From Pseudozyma flocculosa PF-1 (taxonomy: Eukaryota > Basidiomycota > Ustilaginomycetes > Ustilaginales > Ustilaginaceae), in assembly GCF_000417875.1 (NCBI RefSeq), contig NW_006920883.1, positions 195,840 to 259,839 of the forward strand: a stretch of DNA of 64,000 nucleotides, read 5' to 3'. Within the stretch, counting starts at the first letter, position 1; each line of letters starts with the position of its first letter. A program made the translations under genes and the position numbers. The notes under the pieces are model-generated. The model was not told where the DNA came from. It saw only the letters and a program-made list of their open reading frames with translations, and did no database searches. Positions 40,384 through 50,704 of this stretch are shown here, one piece after another.

Positions 40384-43212
40384 TCAGTGGAGGGTGACGT
40401 TGATGATCTTGATCTCGTCCCTGGCGAGTGGGAGAGGAAGAAGAGGAGAGCAGGGCGGCGCACGGAGGGGGCCACATGGAATGAGACGAAGCGACGAAGG
40501 ATGAGCAAACGACGACCCAGCAAACGAGACAGCATCGGAGACGGGGCACGAGCCGAGGGCGCCGTCGACTCACCTGGGCTTATCGTTCTTGTCCACGCGA
40601 GCATTCTCGATGCGGCCGACGACGTCCAGGCCGGCCTCTACCCTGCCAAAGACGGTATGTTTGCCATCCAACCACGGCGCCTCGACGGTAGTGATGAAAA
40701 ACTGGCTGCCGTTGGTGTTCTTGCCGGCATTGGCCATGCTGAGCGTGTACGGCCGATCGTGCTTGAGCCCTTCCTTTGTGCGGATCTCGTCTTCAAACTC
40801 GCCGCCCCACAGCGACGTGCCGCCCGTGCCATCGCCCAGCGGATCGCCCGTCTGGATCATGAATTTGCGGATAACGCGGTGAAAGATGACGCCGTCGTAG
40901 TAGCCCTTGCGGCTGAGTCCGACAAAGTTTTCCACGGTCCGAGGACATTGGTCCGGAAAGAGGCGCAGCGAAATGTCGCCCATGGTCGTGTGCAGCGTCG
41001 CGGTGCGCGATAGGGCGCCCGCCTTTTTGCCAGACGTGAGGGAAGAGGCCGCCGCGATCGTCTGCTCCTCGCGCGTCGGCCGCTCGTTGAACACGTCCCG
41101 CTCCTGGCCCTCGGACGGCTCGAGCCGCGTAAAGAGGTAGAAGCGCGACCGCTTGTGCGCCGTCGCAAACAGCGTCGGGTCCACCAGCGTCTGGTTTGAA
41201 AGCAGCGGGTTGTCGGACGCTGCCAGGGCCTGTCGGACACCAGACGATGCCAGGAACGTCGTCGGACCAGTCGAAACACGGGCGGTGTCAGAAGGCGAGC
41301 CGGGCCGTCGTCGGGAGCAGAAGCCACAGGCAGTCTCCTGCAGGCCACCAGGAGTAGGCACCACCACGGCAGGCAACTCACAATGCTCGTCACCACCTTC
41401 TTGGACGGCGCGCCCTGGTACAGGCTGACGTTGAGGAACCGCATCGTCTCGTCCTTGCCGAGCAGGCGCGAGACCTTGTTGGTCACGGTATTGACGACTG
41501 GCGGCGCGCGGAAGGCAGACAATCGTCATCTTCAGCAGCTGGCGCCTCGTGCAGTCGCATCCCTCTGCTCCTCCTCCTCCTCCTCCTTCTTTCCCCCCTC
41601 TGCGGCCGCGCAATGGCACCGCTCCCACTCACTCTTGATACCGATGGCCGTGCCGTAGCACAAAAAGTGGCCGCTCTCGTCAAAGACGACGTTGCTGGTG
41701 GCCAGCCCCGTGGCGTTGTCGGCCGCGCTCTCTGCGCCGCTCTTGGCGCCGGCGTCGAGGTCGCGCTCGACGGCGAGGCGGCGACCAAACTCCATGTCGT
41801 CGAGCTTGTAGATGGTGGTGCCCGCCTGCTGCATCTCCTGGAGGGCACGCAGCGACTCGTCGTACTTGCGCCTGAGCTTGCCCGACGCAAAGTCAAACAG
41901 CCGGATCTGCCGGTCGGCCAGCGAGAAGGTGGCAAATGTGCTGAAGTCGGGAGAAAACGTGAGCGTGGCCGGCGTCGTCTTGGTCTGGCGGTCGCGGGCG
42001 ACCGGAGGGAAACAACAGGATCGAGGGCGGTCAGCACCGTTCCTCGGGCCTTGCGCGGGCAGGGATCGAGGCCCACGACGCACCTTTTTAAAATCAAACA
42101 GGTCTGTGGCCGACTTGAACTCGAACACGCCCTTGGGCAGCGAGTAGGGCTCCGAGGGCGTCCAGTATTCGACCATGCCGCCGACGTCGGCCGAAACGAC
42201 GCAGTCGTGCTTTTCGTTGTACTGAGCGGGGCGGAAGGCGAGAGAGAGACGGAGCAAGAGAGAAAAAGGATATCGGGGGAGGTCAACACGGCATCGCGGC
42301 GAGCAGTGAAGCGGCGGGCGGGAGCAACTCACGGCGAGGAGGTGGCAAGGCTGGCGATGGATGGTGTCGATGGTGGCCGTGGGCGTGCCGTCTCCGCGCC
42401 CGTCGTAGAGGTGGATGCGGTTGGTCCCCTCTTCGGCGCTGCAGGCAGGCAGAGGCAGGCGGGCAGGCAGTGGCAGCAAGAGTGCGCATGGTGAGAGCCA
42501 AACCCATGGTCAGCGTCTGCGTCTGATGAGTCGCCTGGCTGGCTGCACCTCCTCTGAGCACGACGCGGCACACTCACATGGCGAGGATCGTCTCTGCCCT
42601 GCCCTTGCGGTGGACCCAGCAGATGGCGCGCGGCGTGAAGTCGAGCTTGATCATGTTGATGAGGTCAAAGTTGACGACGTCAAACACCTTTACGCTGCCG
42701 TCGACGGCGGCGCTGGCGTACATGCGGCCGTCTGCGCTGGCCGAGACGGCCGAGATGAGGCTGAGGTGGGCGCGGTAGTGCTTGACAAAGTCGACGCCCA
42801 TGCCGGCGTCCTTGCTCTTCTTCCAGAACTTGACGTGGCCGTCGACGCTCGACGTGATGAGGAAGTCGGTGTGGGCGGTGAGGGTGACGAAGTTGATGGT
42901 GTCGCGGTGCATCAGCGACTTGTAGTAGCGGTCGGCGCTGGGGAGGTGCGAGAGGTAGGTCGAGGTGTAGGGCAGCGTCTTTGGCTTCTTGGCCCGGTGC
43001 GAGTTGGACGTGGCGGCGGCGGCGGCGGCGCCGTCGGCGGGGGGCGGCATGGGCCCCACGTCTTCGTCGGAAGAGTCGCCGTCGTCGTTGCCACCGTGGC
43101 CGTTGGAGGCGTCGACCGGAGGTGGTGGTGGTGGCATCGGCCCGGGGGACGACGAGGAGGAGGAGGAGGAGCGCGACCGCTTCCTCGACGAGACGCTGTC
43201 TGGTTCCACCAT
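40384..43212 (-). CDS. PPWD1: WD40-repeat cyclophilin (PPWD1 type), spliceosomal peptidyl-prolyl isomerase
   Basis: Seven exons: 43212-42578, 42438-42333, 42221-42084, 41984-41633, 41497-41382, 41229-40574 and 40420-40384, giving 679 residues. A Ser/Arg and proline-rich N terminus is followed by WD40 repeats ([59 protein letters not shown]) and then a cyclophilin domain. The cyclophilin has its active-site residues: FHRV with the catalytic Arg, FMIQ, and the [12 protein letters not shown] loop. The order WD40 then cyclophilin is diagnostic of PPWD1/CYP71-like proteins, which associate with the spliceosome and chromatin. The 37-nt last exon encodes the conserved end [11 protein letters not shown]. 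It shares a 374-bp bidirectional promoter with the small gene at 43587. Confidence 0.92.
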
Positions 43213-43586
43213 GGTGAGCGCGCTGTGCAGAGTAAGAGGGGAGGAGAGGATGGGGCAAAGCAGAGCAAAGCAAAACGAGTGATGGCGGTCGCGAACAAAG
43301 AGGAAGTCGGCCAACAGCAGGCCAAGGGCAGGGTAGGCGCGGGGCGAGTGTTGGTCTGCGGGAACAGAAGATGGGGGAGCTGCAGGGCCAGATCACCCGC
43401 CCTCTTCTCCACACGACCTCGAGGGGCCGCCCGAAAAACTTCAAAGCGCGTGCCTGCCTTGCCTTGCCTTGCCTTGCCTTGCCTTGCCTTGCCTTGCCTA
43501 CCTCCTTCCTCCCTTCCTCGCCCTCTTTGCCACCACCACCGCCACCACTTCCTCGTCCTCGGCCTGAAACGACGCAATCGCCCAAT
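43213..43586. promoter_or_regulatory. Bidirectional promoter, PPWD1 and small basic protein
   Basis: Only 374 bp separate two divergent start codons, so both promoters must be here. It carries the CCTTG repeat at 43457-43496 and a pyrimidine-rich tract (about 43500-43560) leading into the plus-strand start. Confidence 0.6.
43457..43496. repeat. CCTTG pentanucleotide repeat
   Basis: Eight perfect copies within the 374-bp bidirectional promoter, about 90 bp upstream of the small basic protein's ATG. Confidence 0.9.
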
Positions 43587-44120
43587 ATGGTCAAGGCAGG
43601 AAAGCTCAAACGTACGTAGCAGCGCGCACACGACCGTCCAAAGGCCGACTCTCGAGCCCTTCTGACTCCCGAGATGCCGCTTCCCCTCCTTGGCGCCACC
43701 TAGGCTCGGAGCGGAGACAACCGGAAGCCTTCCCCATCATCAAGGTCGACGACGACGAGCAGACACCATCCTCGGCCACATCAGCCACGGCGGCAGCGAC
43801 GGCATCTTCCAACCAAGGTGGGCCCGTCCCTCCTTCCACGTCACCCCACGTTGACCGCTGCTCACCCCCCGCCACTTCCTCTCCCGCCCTATTTCCCTCC
43901 TCGCCCTCGGCCCCCACTACGCTCGACAACAGCGCTGCACCGCCCGCACCAAACGCAACAGCAGCAGGCGCCCGCCAAGCGCACCACCAACCGCGGCAAG
44001 ACCAGGCAGAAGGACGCCCGCGCAAAGGCCCAAAAGGCCATTGAAAACGCCGAAAAGCTCGCCCACCGCGCCATGATGGTCAACGTCCGGGCAGAGAAGA
44101 AGAAGCGCGCAAAGGCCTAG
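43587..44120 (+). CDS. Small basic protein, possible ribosome-biogenesis factor
   Basis: Proposed exons 43587-43611, 43704-43817 and 43933-44120 (108 residues). Introns of 92 and 115 bp have GT-AG ends and matching phase. The product begins MVKAGKLKRSERRQPEAF, has an acidic/Ser/Ala middle, and ends in a Lys/Arg/Ala helix (RGKTRQKDARAKAQKAIENA, then AEKKKRAKA). Such short lysine-rich helical tails are common in nucleolar ribosome-assembly factors such as Alb1, but I do not recognise a definite family. It shares a short divergent promoter with PPWD1 and converges with UFD2. Confidence 0.5.
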
Positions 44121-44364
44121 GCCGAAGCCGCCTCCGCCCGAAGGCGCATCCCCACGCTGGTACATCGACAATCATTCATACCCCTTACCCACTTACCTCC
44201 TGCGGGGACACTCTCCGTCTCTTTGCGCGCGCGCACGGATGCAGGCAGGCTGGATCCAGCTTTGACCGGCTCATGATGGCTTTCGCGGCGCTCGACCAGG
44301 CCCAACATCGTCGTCTACCTGCAGCCCATGGCGCCAACGCGTGCCGTGGCAGACCCGCGCCGGT

Positions 44365-47300
44365 CTATTTGTGCTCGACGACCTGGTCGCGCTTCCGCTT
44401 GCGCTCCTGCATAAACTGCTGGATCTGCCCGCGCAGCTCGTCGGCGGGCACCACGTCTTCGATCTTGAGCGGCATCCGGTTGAACGGGTCCGTGGCATCG
44501 CTCAGCAGGTGCGCCTTGATCGTGGACCGGTCCAGGATCGTCTTGGACGACGGCAGCATCACCGGGTCCTTCATCAGCGTCGCCATCAGCGGGTCTGAGA
44601 CGGCCAGTCGCGAGGCGCACAGCAAGGGGGAACGTGTCAGCGCGAGGAGGAGGCGGCGCACGGGGGGCAGAGGAGAAAAAGGGAAGCTCGGCGACTCACC
44701 CAGGTACTCGTCCGGCACCTCTCCCAGGTCCTCTTCCTCGTCGGCTTCCATCTGGCGCACCGTCTCGACCTGGTCAATCATGCCGATAAAGGCCTCGATC
44801 TCGGGCGGGCTCTTGAGCATGTACTTCTGCGCGATGCCCGCGGCCTTTTGGAACGTCTCCTTGCGGTAGCTGCGGCCGTCCTTGGCGATGGCGGCGATAA
44901 ACTCCTGCTTGACGGCGAGGTTGAGGTAGACGCTGAGGATCTGGCGCAGCAGGTTGCGCGGCTCAAAGGCCACCTTTTTCGGGTCCTTGACCTTGAGCTC
45001 CTGGCAGCGCGGGCCGGCGAGCAGGTCGAGGTTGTAGTCGAGCATCGCCGCCAGCCGGTCGACAATCTCGGGCGTCATGAACGAGTCCTTTGTCTCGGCG
45101 GTAAAGTCGATGAGCAGCCGCAGAAACTCGGTGCCCAGCTGCAGGTCGCCGCGCACCGCGCCCTGGATGCTGCGCACGTGGCCCTCGCGCTCCTGGCGCT
45201 CCTCGACGGGCCGCGCCTGCCACGCCGCGGCGTCGTCCATCTCGCTCTGCTTCTGGTGCAGCTCCTGGAGCTTCTCGAGCGCGTCGTCGAGCAGGAACGT
45301 GACGTCGTTCATCAGCCGGTTGATGAAGACGACAAAGTCCGACTCGCGCGACTTGGCCACCCGGTGCAGCTGCTCCTTGTGCTGCGGGTTCGACCAGATC
45401 GCCTTGAAGACCTGAGCCAGGTGGTAGCGGATGTTGAACTTGTCGTAGAACTGCGTGTGCGAGCCCGTCGACTCGGCCTCGATCCAGAACGACATGAGCG
45501 CCGGCACCAGGTGGCGCAGCGCCAGGTCGTGCACGTTGACATTGTCGCCCATGATGCCGTTGCGGTGGTGGCCAAAGGGGATGACGTTGTAGAAGAGGAT
45601 CTCGGCCAGCTTGGCGCGCAAAAAGGGGTTCTTGATGTACCAGCCCGACGACAGGAACGTGGTGCAGAACGTCACCAGGTCGTTCTTGGCCGGCTCCGTC
45701 AGGCTGTCGGGCACGTAGCGCGAGACGAAGAGCATCGTGTCGCACACGTCCTCAAAGACGTGCTCCGGCAGCATCCGGAAGCGCTCCGGCACCTCCTGCG
45801 GCAGCGGCAGCTCCACCTTGGGGTGCGGGTGCGACGCCTTGGGCTCGGCCAGCCGCACCAGCCACGTCATGACAAACGAGTGGAACACAATCATCCGCTG
45901 CACAAAGTCCGGGTCAAGCAGCTGCGCCTGGGCCGCCAGGGTGCCAGCGTGCATCCTGGCCACCTCAGCCTTGGCCTTTTGCAGGAACGCCTCGTACTGC
46001 GACGCCTGGGGCGTCGACGACCACATGGCCCGGTCCGCCTCGGTCTCGCCGATGCGCTTCTTGAGCCGCTGCATGTCCTTTTCCAGGTCGCCCAGCCTCC
46101 GGATCGCCTTGCCCGGACCGAGGTTGTTGAGCCGCAATGCGAGGTAGAAGACCTCGGTGATGAAGTTGGGCGCCGCCTGGGCGTCGGCGGCGGCGGCGGC
46201 CTTGGTCGACCACTCCTTGGCCTCGGACTCGGTCGCGTTGAGGCGGGTCAAATCGCCGATCGCGAAGCGCCTCTCGTGGCGCAGGTACTCGAGGTCGATC
46301 CGGTCGATCTTGGTGTAGCCGGCGTCCATGAAGGGCTCGCAGAAGCGCTCGGCCAGCTCAAACAGGTTGACCATGAAGCCGTCGGTAGCCACGAGGCGCG
46401 AATCGACCTGCATCGCACCGCGCTTGGCGTTGAGCTCGCACGCGCGCCCCCAATAGGCTAGCACGCGCTCGCGCGCCTTGGGGTCCGAGCGGACCAGGGC
46501 GTTCCAGATGCGGAAGTTGAGCGAATGGACAATCTCGAGCGTGGACCGCACGCTGCCCATGTTGCTGTGGATGTCGGACGGCGACCGGTTGTCCGGATCG
46601 CCAAAGTACTGCTGCGTGAGGCTGGGGAAGCCGTCGGGGAAGATCGAGAGACGCAGCACGGGGCCCAGCAGCGAGTCGAGCTCGATGCCGGCGCCGTCGC
46701 TCTGCGGGTTGAAGTTGTCGAGCGCCGTCAGCATCTCGGCGATGCGCTTGTTCTGCGTCGCTTCGACCAGGGCGTTGACGTAGGGACGCCACTCGAGGCC
46801 ACCTATCGTCATGCCCTCCTTTGGAGCCCGCTGGGGCGGCAGCTGCGGGCCGCGTCCGCCACGACCCTGCCCTCCTGCGGCGGCACCAGGCATGCCAGCT
46901 GCTCCCGCCTGGCCGAGCAGGTGAGCGAGGACCGCCTGCACATCGCCCGCCGCAGCGGCACGGTTGAGGGCATCGTTGTTGAGCGCAGGGCCAGTTGACG
47001 CTCCGGGCGCACCACCTGCAGCTGCGGAACTAGGTCCAGCCTGACCGCTCGCCGCCGACGCCGCCGATGGCTCGCCCTCGCCATCGCGGATGCGGCGGGT
47101 GAGCTCGGTATAGGCGGGGCCGAGGATCTGGTCGAGCCCGTCGCCGTCGCCGAAGCGCTGTGCGAGCTCACCGACGAACGTCGGCATCAGCTCCGGGTCG
47201 ATGGTCTCCCAGTCGCGCGAGAGGTCGACGTTGGAGCTGGTCGGCTGTGAGGAGATGCCAAACGACGACACGGGCGCGGCGACCCGCGAGAGCGAGGGCA

Positions 47301-47799
47301 CGAGGACGAGGGGCGAGACGGGCTTTCCGTTCTTTTCTCCGTTTGGGAACATGTCTGGCGTCTGGAGGACGAGGCCGATGTAGCTGATGATGAGGCCGCG
47401 CATCTCGTCGAGGGCGGCAGAGGCAGCCTGGTGGTCGTTTGGCAGCGCCTTTTTGACCAAGGGCTCCTCGGCCTTGAGCCTGGTCCAGGCCGCGGCGAGG
47501 TAGTCCCAGCTGGTCTGCCCCTTTGGGAGGGCTGCGATCGCGGCGAGGTGGTCGGCGTCGTCGGACATGGCGTCCGAGGGGTCGAGGGAGAGACGGGAGA
47601 TGAGGATGCGGTCTGCGATGGACGAGTCGAGGGGCGGTAGGGTGCCATTGTTCTCCTGGGTCAGCTCCTCTGCGAGGTGCTTGAGGTAGACTTTGGGTGG
47701 CGATGCTGTGGACGACGAGGCGTCGGGCCGTGTGAGCGTGATGGCAAAGATGTTGGAGATGGCGCGGTCCTGCCACCGCTGCAGCGGCTGGCTCGTCAT
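44365..47799 (-). CDS. UFD2: Ubiquitin conjugation factor E4 (U-box)
   Basis: Two exons: 47799-44700 and 44594-44365, giving 1,109 residues. The 105-bp intron between them is a multiple of three with no stop, so the reading frame stays open through it. Removing it restores the family junction VPDEYLDPLMATLMKDPVMLP. The long armadillo-like Ufd2 core is clear (FLNPQ-type helices, e.g. WLVRLAEPKASHPHPKVELP). The C-terminal U-box has PLMATLMKDPVMLPSSKTIL, the DR and DPFNRMPL signatures, and binds E2 enzymes. Ufd2 extends ubiquitin chains on substrates handed over by Cdc48. UFD2 and the DSC2-like gene at 58.7 kb both act in ubiquitin-dependent quality control. The promoter side carries eight GAGGGGGC repeats. 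Confidence 0.93.
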   Translation of the reverse strand: MTSQPLQRWQDRAISNIFAITLTRPDASSSTASPPKVYLKHLAEELTQENNGTLPPLDSSIADRILISRLSLDPSDAMSDDADHLAAIAALPKGQTSWDYLAAAWTRLKAEEPLVKKALPNDHQAASAALDEMRGLIISYIGLVLQTPDMFPNGEKNGKPVSPLVLVPSLSRVAAPVSSFGISSQPTSSNVDLSRDWETIDPELMPTFVGELAQRFGDGDGLDQILGPAYTELTRRIRDGEGEPSAASAASGQAGPSSAAAGGAPGASTGPALNNDALNRAAAAGDVQAVLAHLLGQAGAAGMPGAAAGGQGRGGRGPQLPPQRAPKEGMTIGGLEWRPYVNALVEATQNKRIAEMLTALDNFNPQSDGAGIELDSLLGPVLRLSIFPDGFPSLTQQYFGDPDNRSPSDIHSNMGSVRSTLEIVHSLNFRIWNALVRSDPKARERVLAYWGRACELNAKRGAMQVDSRLVATDGFMVNLFELAERFCEPFMDAGYTKIDRIDLEYLRHERRFAIGDLTRLNATESEAKEWSTKAAAAADAQAAPNFITEVFYLALRLNNLGPGKAIRRLGDLEKDMQRLKKRIGETEADRAMWSSTPQASQYEAFLQKAKAEVARMHAGTLAAQAQLLDPDFVQRMIVFHSFVMTWLVRLAEPKASHPHPKVELPLPQEVPERFRMLPEHVFEDVCDTMLFVSRYVPDSLTEPAKNDLVTFCTTFLSSGWYIKNPFLRAKLAEILFYNVIPFGHHRNGIMGDNVNVHDLALRHLVPALMSFWIEAESTGSHTQFYDKFNIRYHLAQVFKAIWSNPQHKEQLHRVAKSRESDFVVFINRLMNDVTFLLDDALEKLQELHQKQSEMDDAAAWQARPVEERQEREGHVRSIQGAVRGDLQLGTEFLRLLIDFTAETKDSFMTPEIVDRLAAMLDYNLDLLAGPRCQELKVKDPKKVAFEPRNLLRQILSVYLNLAVKQEFIAAIAKDGRSYRKETFQKAAGIAQKYMLKSPPEIEAFIGMIDQVETVRQMEADEEEDLGEVPDEYLGESPSFPFSPLPPVRRLLLALTRSPLLCASRLAVSDPLMATLMKDPVMLPSSKTILDRSTIKAHLLSDATDPFNRMPLKIEDVVPADELRGQIQQFMQERKRKRDQVVEHK

Positions 47800-47825
47800 T
47801 GTGGCAACGGCCGGCGAGTGCGAGC

Positions 47826-47889
47826 GAGGGGGCGAGGGGGCGAGGGGGCGAGGGGGCGAGGGGGCGAGGGGGCGAGGGGGCGAGGGGGC
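47826..47889. repeat. Eight perfect GAGGGGGC repeats upstream of UFD2
   Basis: 64 bp of an exact 8-bp tandem unit, plus a ninth variant copy, lie 27-90 bp upstream of the UFD2 ATG, probably in its 5' UTR or core promoter. Runs of five G every 8 bp could fold into G-quadruplexes on the strand opposite to UFD2 coding sense. Confidence 0.92.
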
Positions 47890-48251
47890 GAGGGGACGAG
47901 GGAATCAAGGTGGGATGTGCGTCTTGGATGGGGTAGTGTGCGATTGAGGTGCGCTACATTGAGCGTCTCCGGGTGAATGCGGGGTGAAAGGCGGTTGATG
48001 GCGCAGAGGAGGAGGTGGTGGCAAGGTGGCAAGAGGCCGGGGCCGCCCCGTGCGCGGGCCGTATGGCCGCCACCTCAGCCCTTTGCTCCTTTGGCCCACG
48101 AGGCAGGTGGAGAAGCGAGGCCCAACGGCTGCACCCATCGATCACTCGCGCTTCTCATCCTTGTTGCTTCCGTTCCACCACCACCACCACCACCACCATC
48201 ACCTCCGATCTCCTTCCTTGCCGCGCAGTTCCCTTTTCCTTCCCTCGAGAC

Positions 48252-49477
48252 ATGCCTCAAGAAGCAGACCAGGCCGCAGCCGCCGCCCTCGCCGCGTCGT
48301 CCATCGACCCGACCCGGACCGAGGACACCAGCGACCATCAAAACGACGACGAAGACGAAGACGACGAAGACTTTGCTCCGCCAACGCGCACCACAGGCCC
48401 ACAACGAGACGGTGAGGCGTCCGATGACGGCGGGCATGGCGACGATGACGACTCAGATGACGAGCAAAGCGATGCTGCGGCAGCAACGGGCAGGACTCCT
48501 CCGTCAAAGAGAAAGGCGGCTGGGGCGGACCCCGACCAGGACATCGACGACGAAGAGGTGGAAGCGGCCAGGCGAGAGCGCGAGGAAATGATCAGAGAGG
48601 CGGGCGGAGAGGTCCGGCTGGGCAAGCGGAGGAGGACCAGAGCCGCAGCGGATAGCGACGGCAACAATGAGAGGTGAGTCGAGCACCGTCGCCCAGCGAG
48701 ACATGGCCCCAGACCGCGCAGTCAAGATCCTTACCCGCGTTCGACGACGTCTTGCCTTGCCGCCTCCTGGGCCCCCTTCCCCCCTTCAGCTCGGCGCAGG
48801 GCGATTCGGAATCCAAGGCCAGAGCGCAGGCAGAGGCGGAAAGGGCGTGGCAGGACATCAAGGCGGCACCAACGTCGGACTCGCCATCAGCCGTCGCGGC
48901 GGCCAACGAAGCAGCGACGGGCGATCCGGAGCTCGTCTCGGTGGTGCAGACTTACGAGTTTGCGGGCGAGACGACCACGACGACCAAGCTGCTCCCGCGC
49001 TCGCATCCAGACGCCATTGCCTACCTCTCGTCGCTCCCCTCGTCGTCTGCTGCCCCTTGCCCCTCGACATCGGCAGCGCCAGCGCCAGCGCCAGCAGCAG
49101 CAGAAGCAGCAGCACCACACCTCTCCTCCGAGGCCGCCGCCGCCGCCACCGCCGCCGCGGGCACCAGTGCGCCAAAGCCAGCGCCGAGACCGGGTCCACG
49201 TCGTAAGAAGGGTGGCTCCTCGCTCGCCTCGCTCTCGGCGGCGGCGACGGCCAAGCCGACCAAGCTCAACACGCTGGAAAAGTCAAAGATGGACTGGGAC
49301 CGCTTCAAGTCGGACCCTGCCATGGGCATCACCGAGGCCGAGAGGGACGAGATCGAGGCCCAGACAAAGGGCGGGGGCAGCGGGCTGGGCAGCATCAAGG
49401 GTTACCTCGAGCGAAGGGATTTCCTCGAAAGGGTCGACCGCAGGCTCCAGGACGGCAGCGACGGATCCCGGCGGTGA
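48252..49477 (+). CDS. SWC5: SWR1-complex subunit Swc5 (BCNT/CFDP1 family)
   Basis: Exons 48252-48673 and 48790-49477 with a 116-bp intron; 369 residues. The N terminus is strongly acidic (DDEDEDDEDF; DDDDSDDEQSD), as in Swc5, where it contacts histone H2A-H2B. The C-terminal BCNT domain is well conserved: KPTKLNTLEKSKMDWDRF, then GYLERRDFLERVDRRL. Between them is an Ala/Pro-rich linker. Swc5 stimulates the SWR1 remodeller to exchange H2A for H2A.Z. It diverges from UFD2 over 452 bp. Confidence 0.9.
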
Positions 49478-50704
49478 GCGGCCGTCCCCACCCAGCGCCG
49501 TCGTCGTCGTGCTCGCAATCGAGAAGTGTACTTTTAGGCCGTTTCGGGCGACGGTGACGAGCCGCCGCAGCACCGTCGTCGCAGCATACCATCATCAGCA
49601 CGAGTGAGATTGGCGACCAGTCCGTCCGTCGTCGAGATCACGTGGGCGAAGAAGCTGACGAGGATCCGGCGACGTCGAGGCAAGCAGGCGGCGGCAGGAT
49701 GGAAAGAAGGGCTCGGATGGAATTGGCAGCGACGACGAGGTTGGGTGGAGTGAGGTGGTGGGGAAGGGAGCAAAAAGAGGAAGATCGAGGAGCACAGCTG
49801 CTCGACTCGGATCCTCCGTGCCGACGCACCTCGCCGCACCGCGCCCCGCCTGCCAGGCAGGACGAAACGGCGATCGGGGAGGTGGCGAGCGCTTCCGGAA
49901 GGCAAAGCGCGAAAGGGGGTTGGGTGGGGAGAACGAATGTGAGTCGGAAGCCCTGATGGATGCCCGTGGCGACGAGAGAATGGAGAGGGAAAGAGCCGAG
50001 ACGCGTGGGGGATAGAGACGAGGGAATTGGAACAAGGGGAGCGTCAAAGTGACGTAGAAGGGGGGAGGGGACGACAAGGGACGCGGCAGAGTAGCAGCAG
50101 CAAGGGCTTGCACGGAGCCAGGCAAGCAATGTCCCGTCGGGCTGAGCGAGGAAGAGCGTGAGGGTGCCGGATGCTCGACGAGGGCGAGCGATCACCCCCA
50201 CAGCGGACAGAGCAGAGGATGCCGGAAGGCGAAGTAGTGATGATTGGATCGAGGCCGGTGAGAGCTTGAGAAAGGAATTGTTCAGATATGCAAGGCGAGA
50301 CTGGTGACAGAAAGGCTGGCTTGGCGATGAAGTGGCACGACGTGAGTTTGGCGTGGGCGTGGAGTGGCGTGGCGTGGCGCTGGTGTATGGCGTTGGGCTT
50401 GGACAGGACGAGGAGGGAGGCCCAAGGAGGTGGGTTGCTTTGGCGATGCAGTCTACCTCGAATGCAGCGATGTCGATGCCCTGACGGGCGGCGACGATGA
50501 CGATAAGACCGAGGGCAGACGGCCGGAAGCTTCGAAGTGGTGACCTGGGCTGGAGGAATCGGCCGGGAAGCGTGGTACGCTCCGGCCCGCTCGCAAGGGT
50601 CGCAGGCAGGCAGGAAGGCAGGAAGGCAGGGTGGAGCCTCGCGAGCTGACGTGCGGACCCGGCGGGCCCCCGGTCGCGGAGCTGCCGGTGACCAGCAGTG
50701 CGAC
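49478..50704. other. Convergent spacer, SWC5 and membrane protein
   Basis: About 1.2 kb. ORFs on both strands look like GC-driven shadows; none has recognisable features. No RNA gene seen. Confidence 0.5.

Noticed and set aside
44848..46461. 537-codon ORF antisense to UFD2
   Set aside because: Shadow of the UFD2 coding sequence; Leu/Arg/Val-rich with no conserved features.
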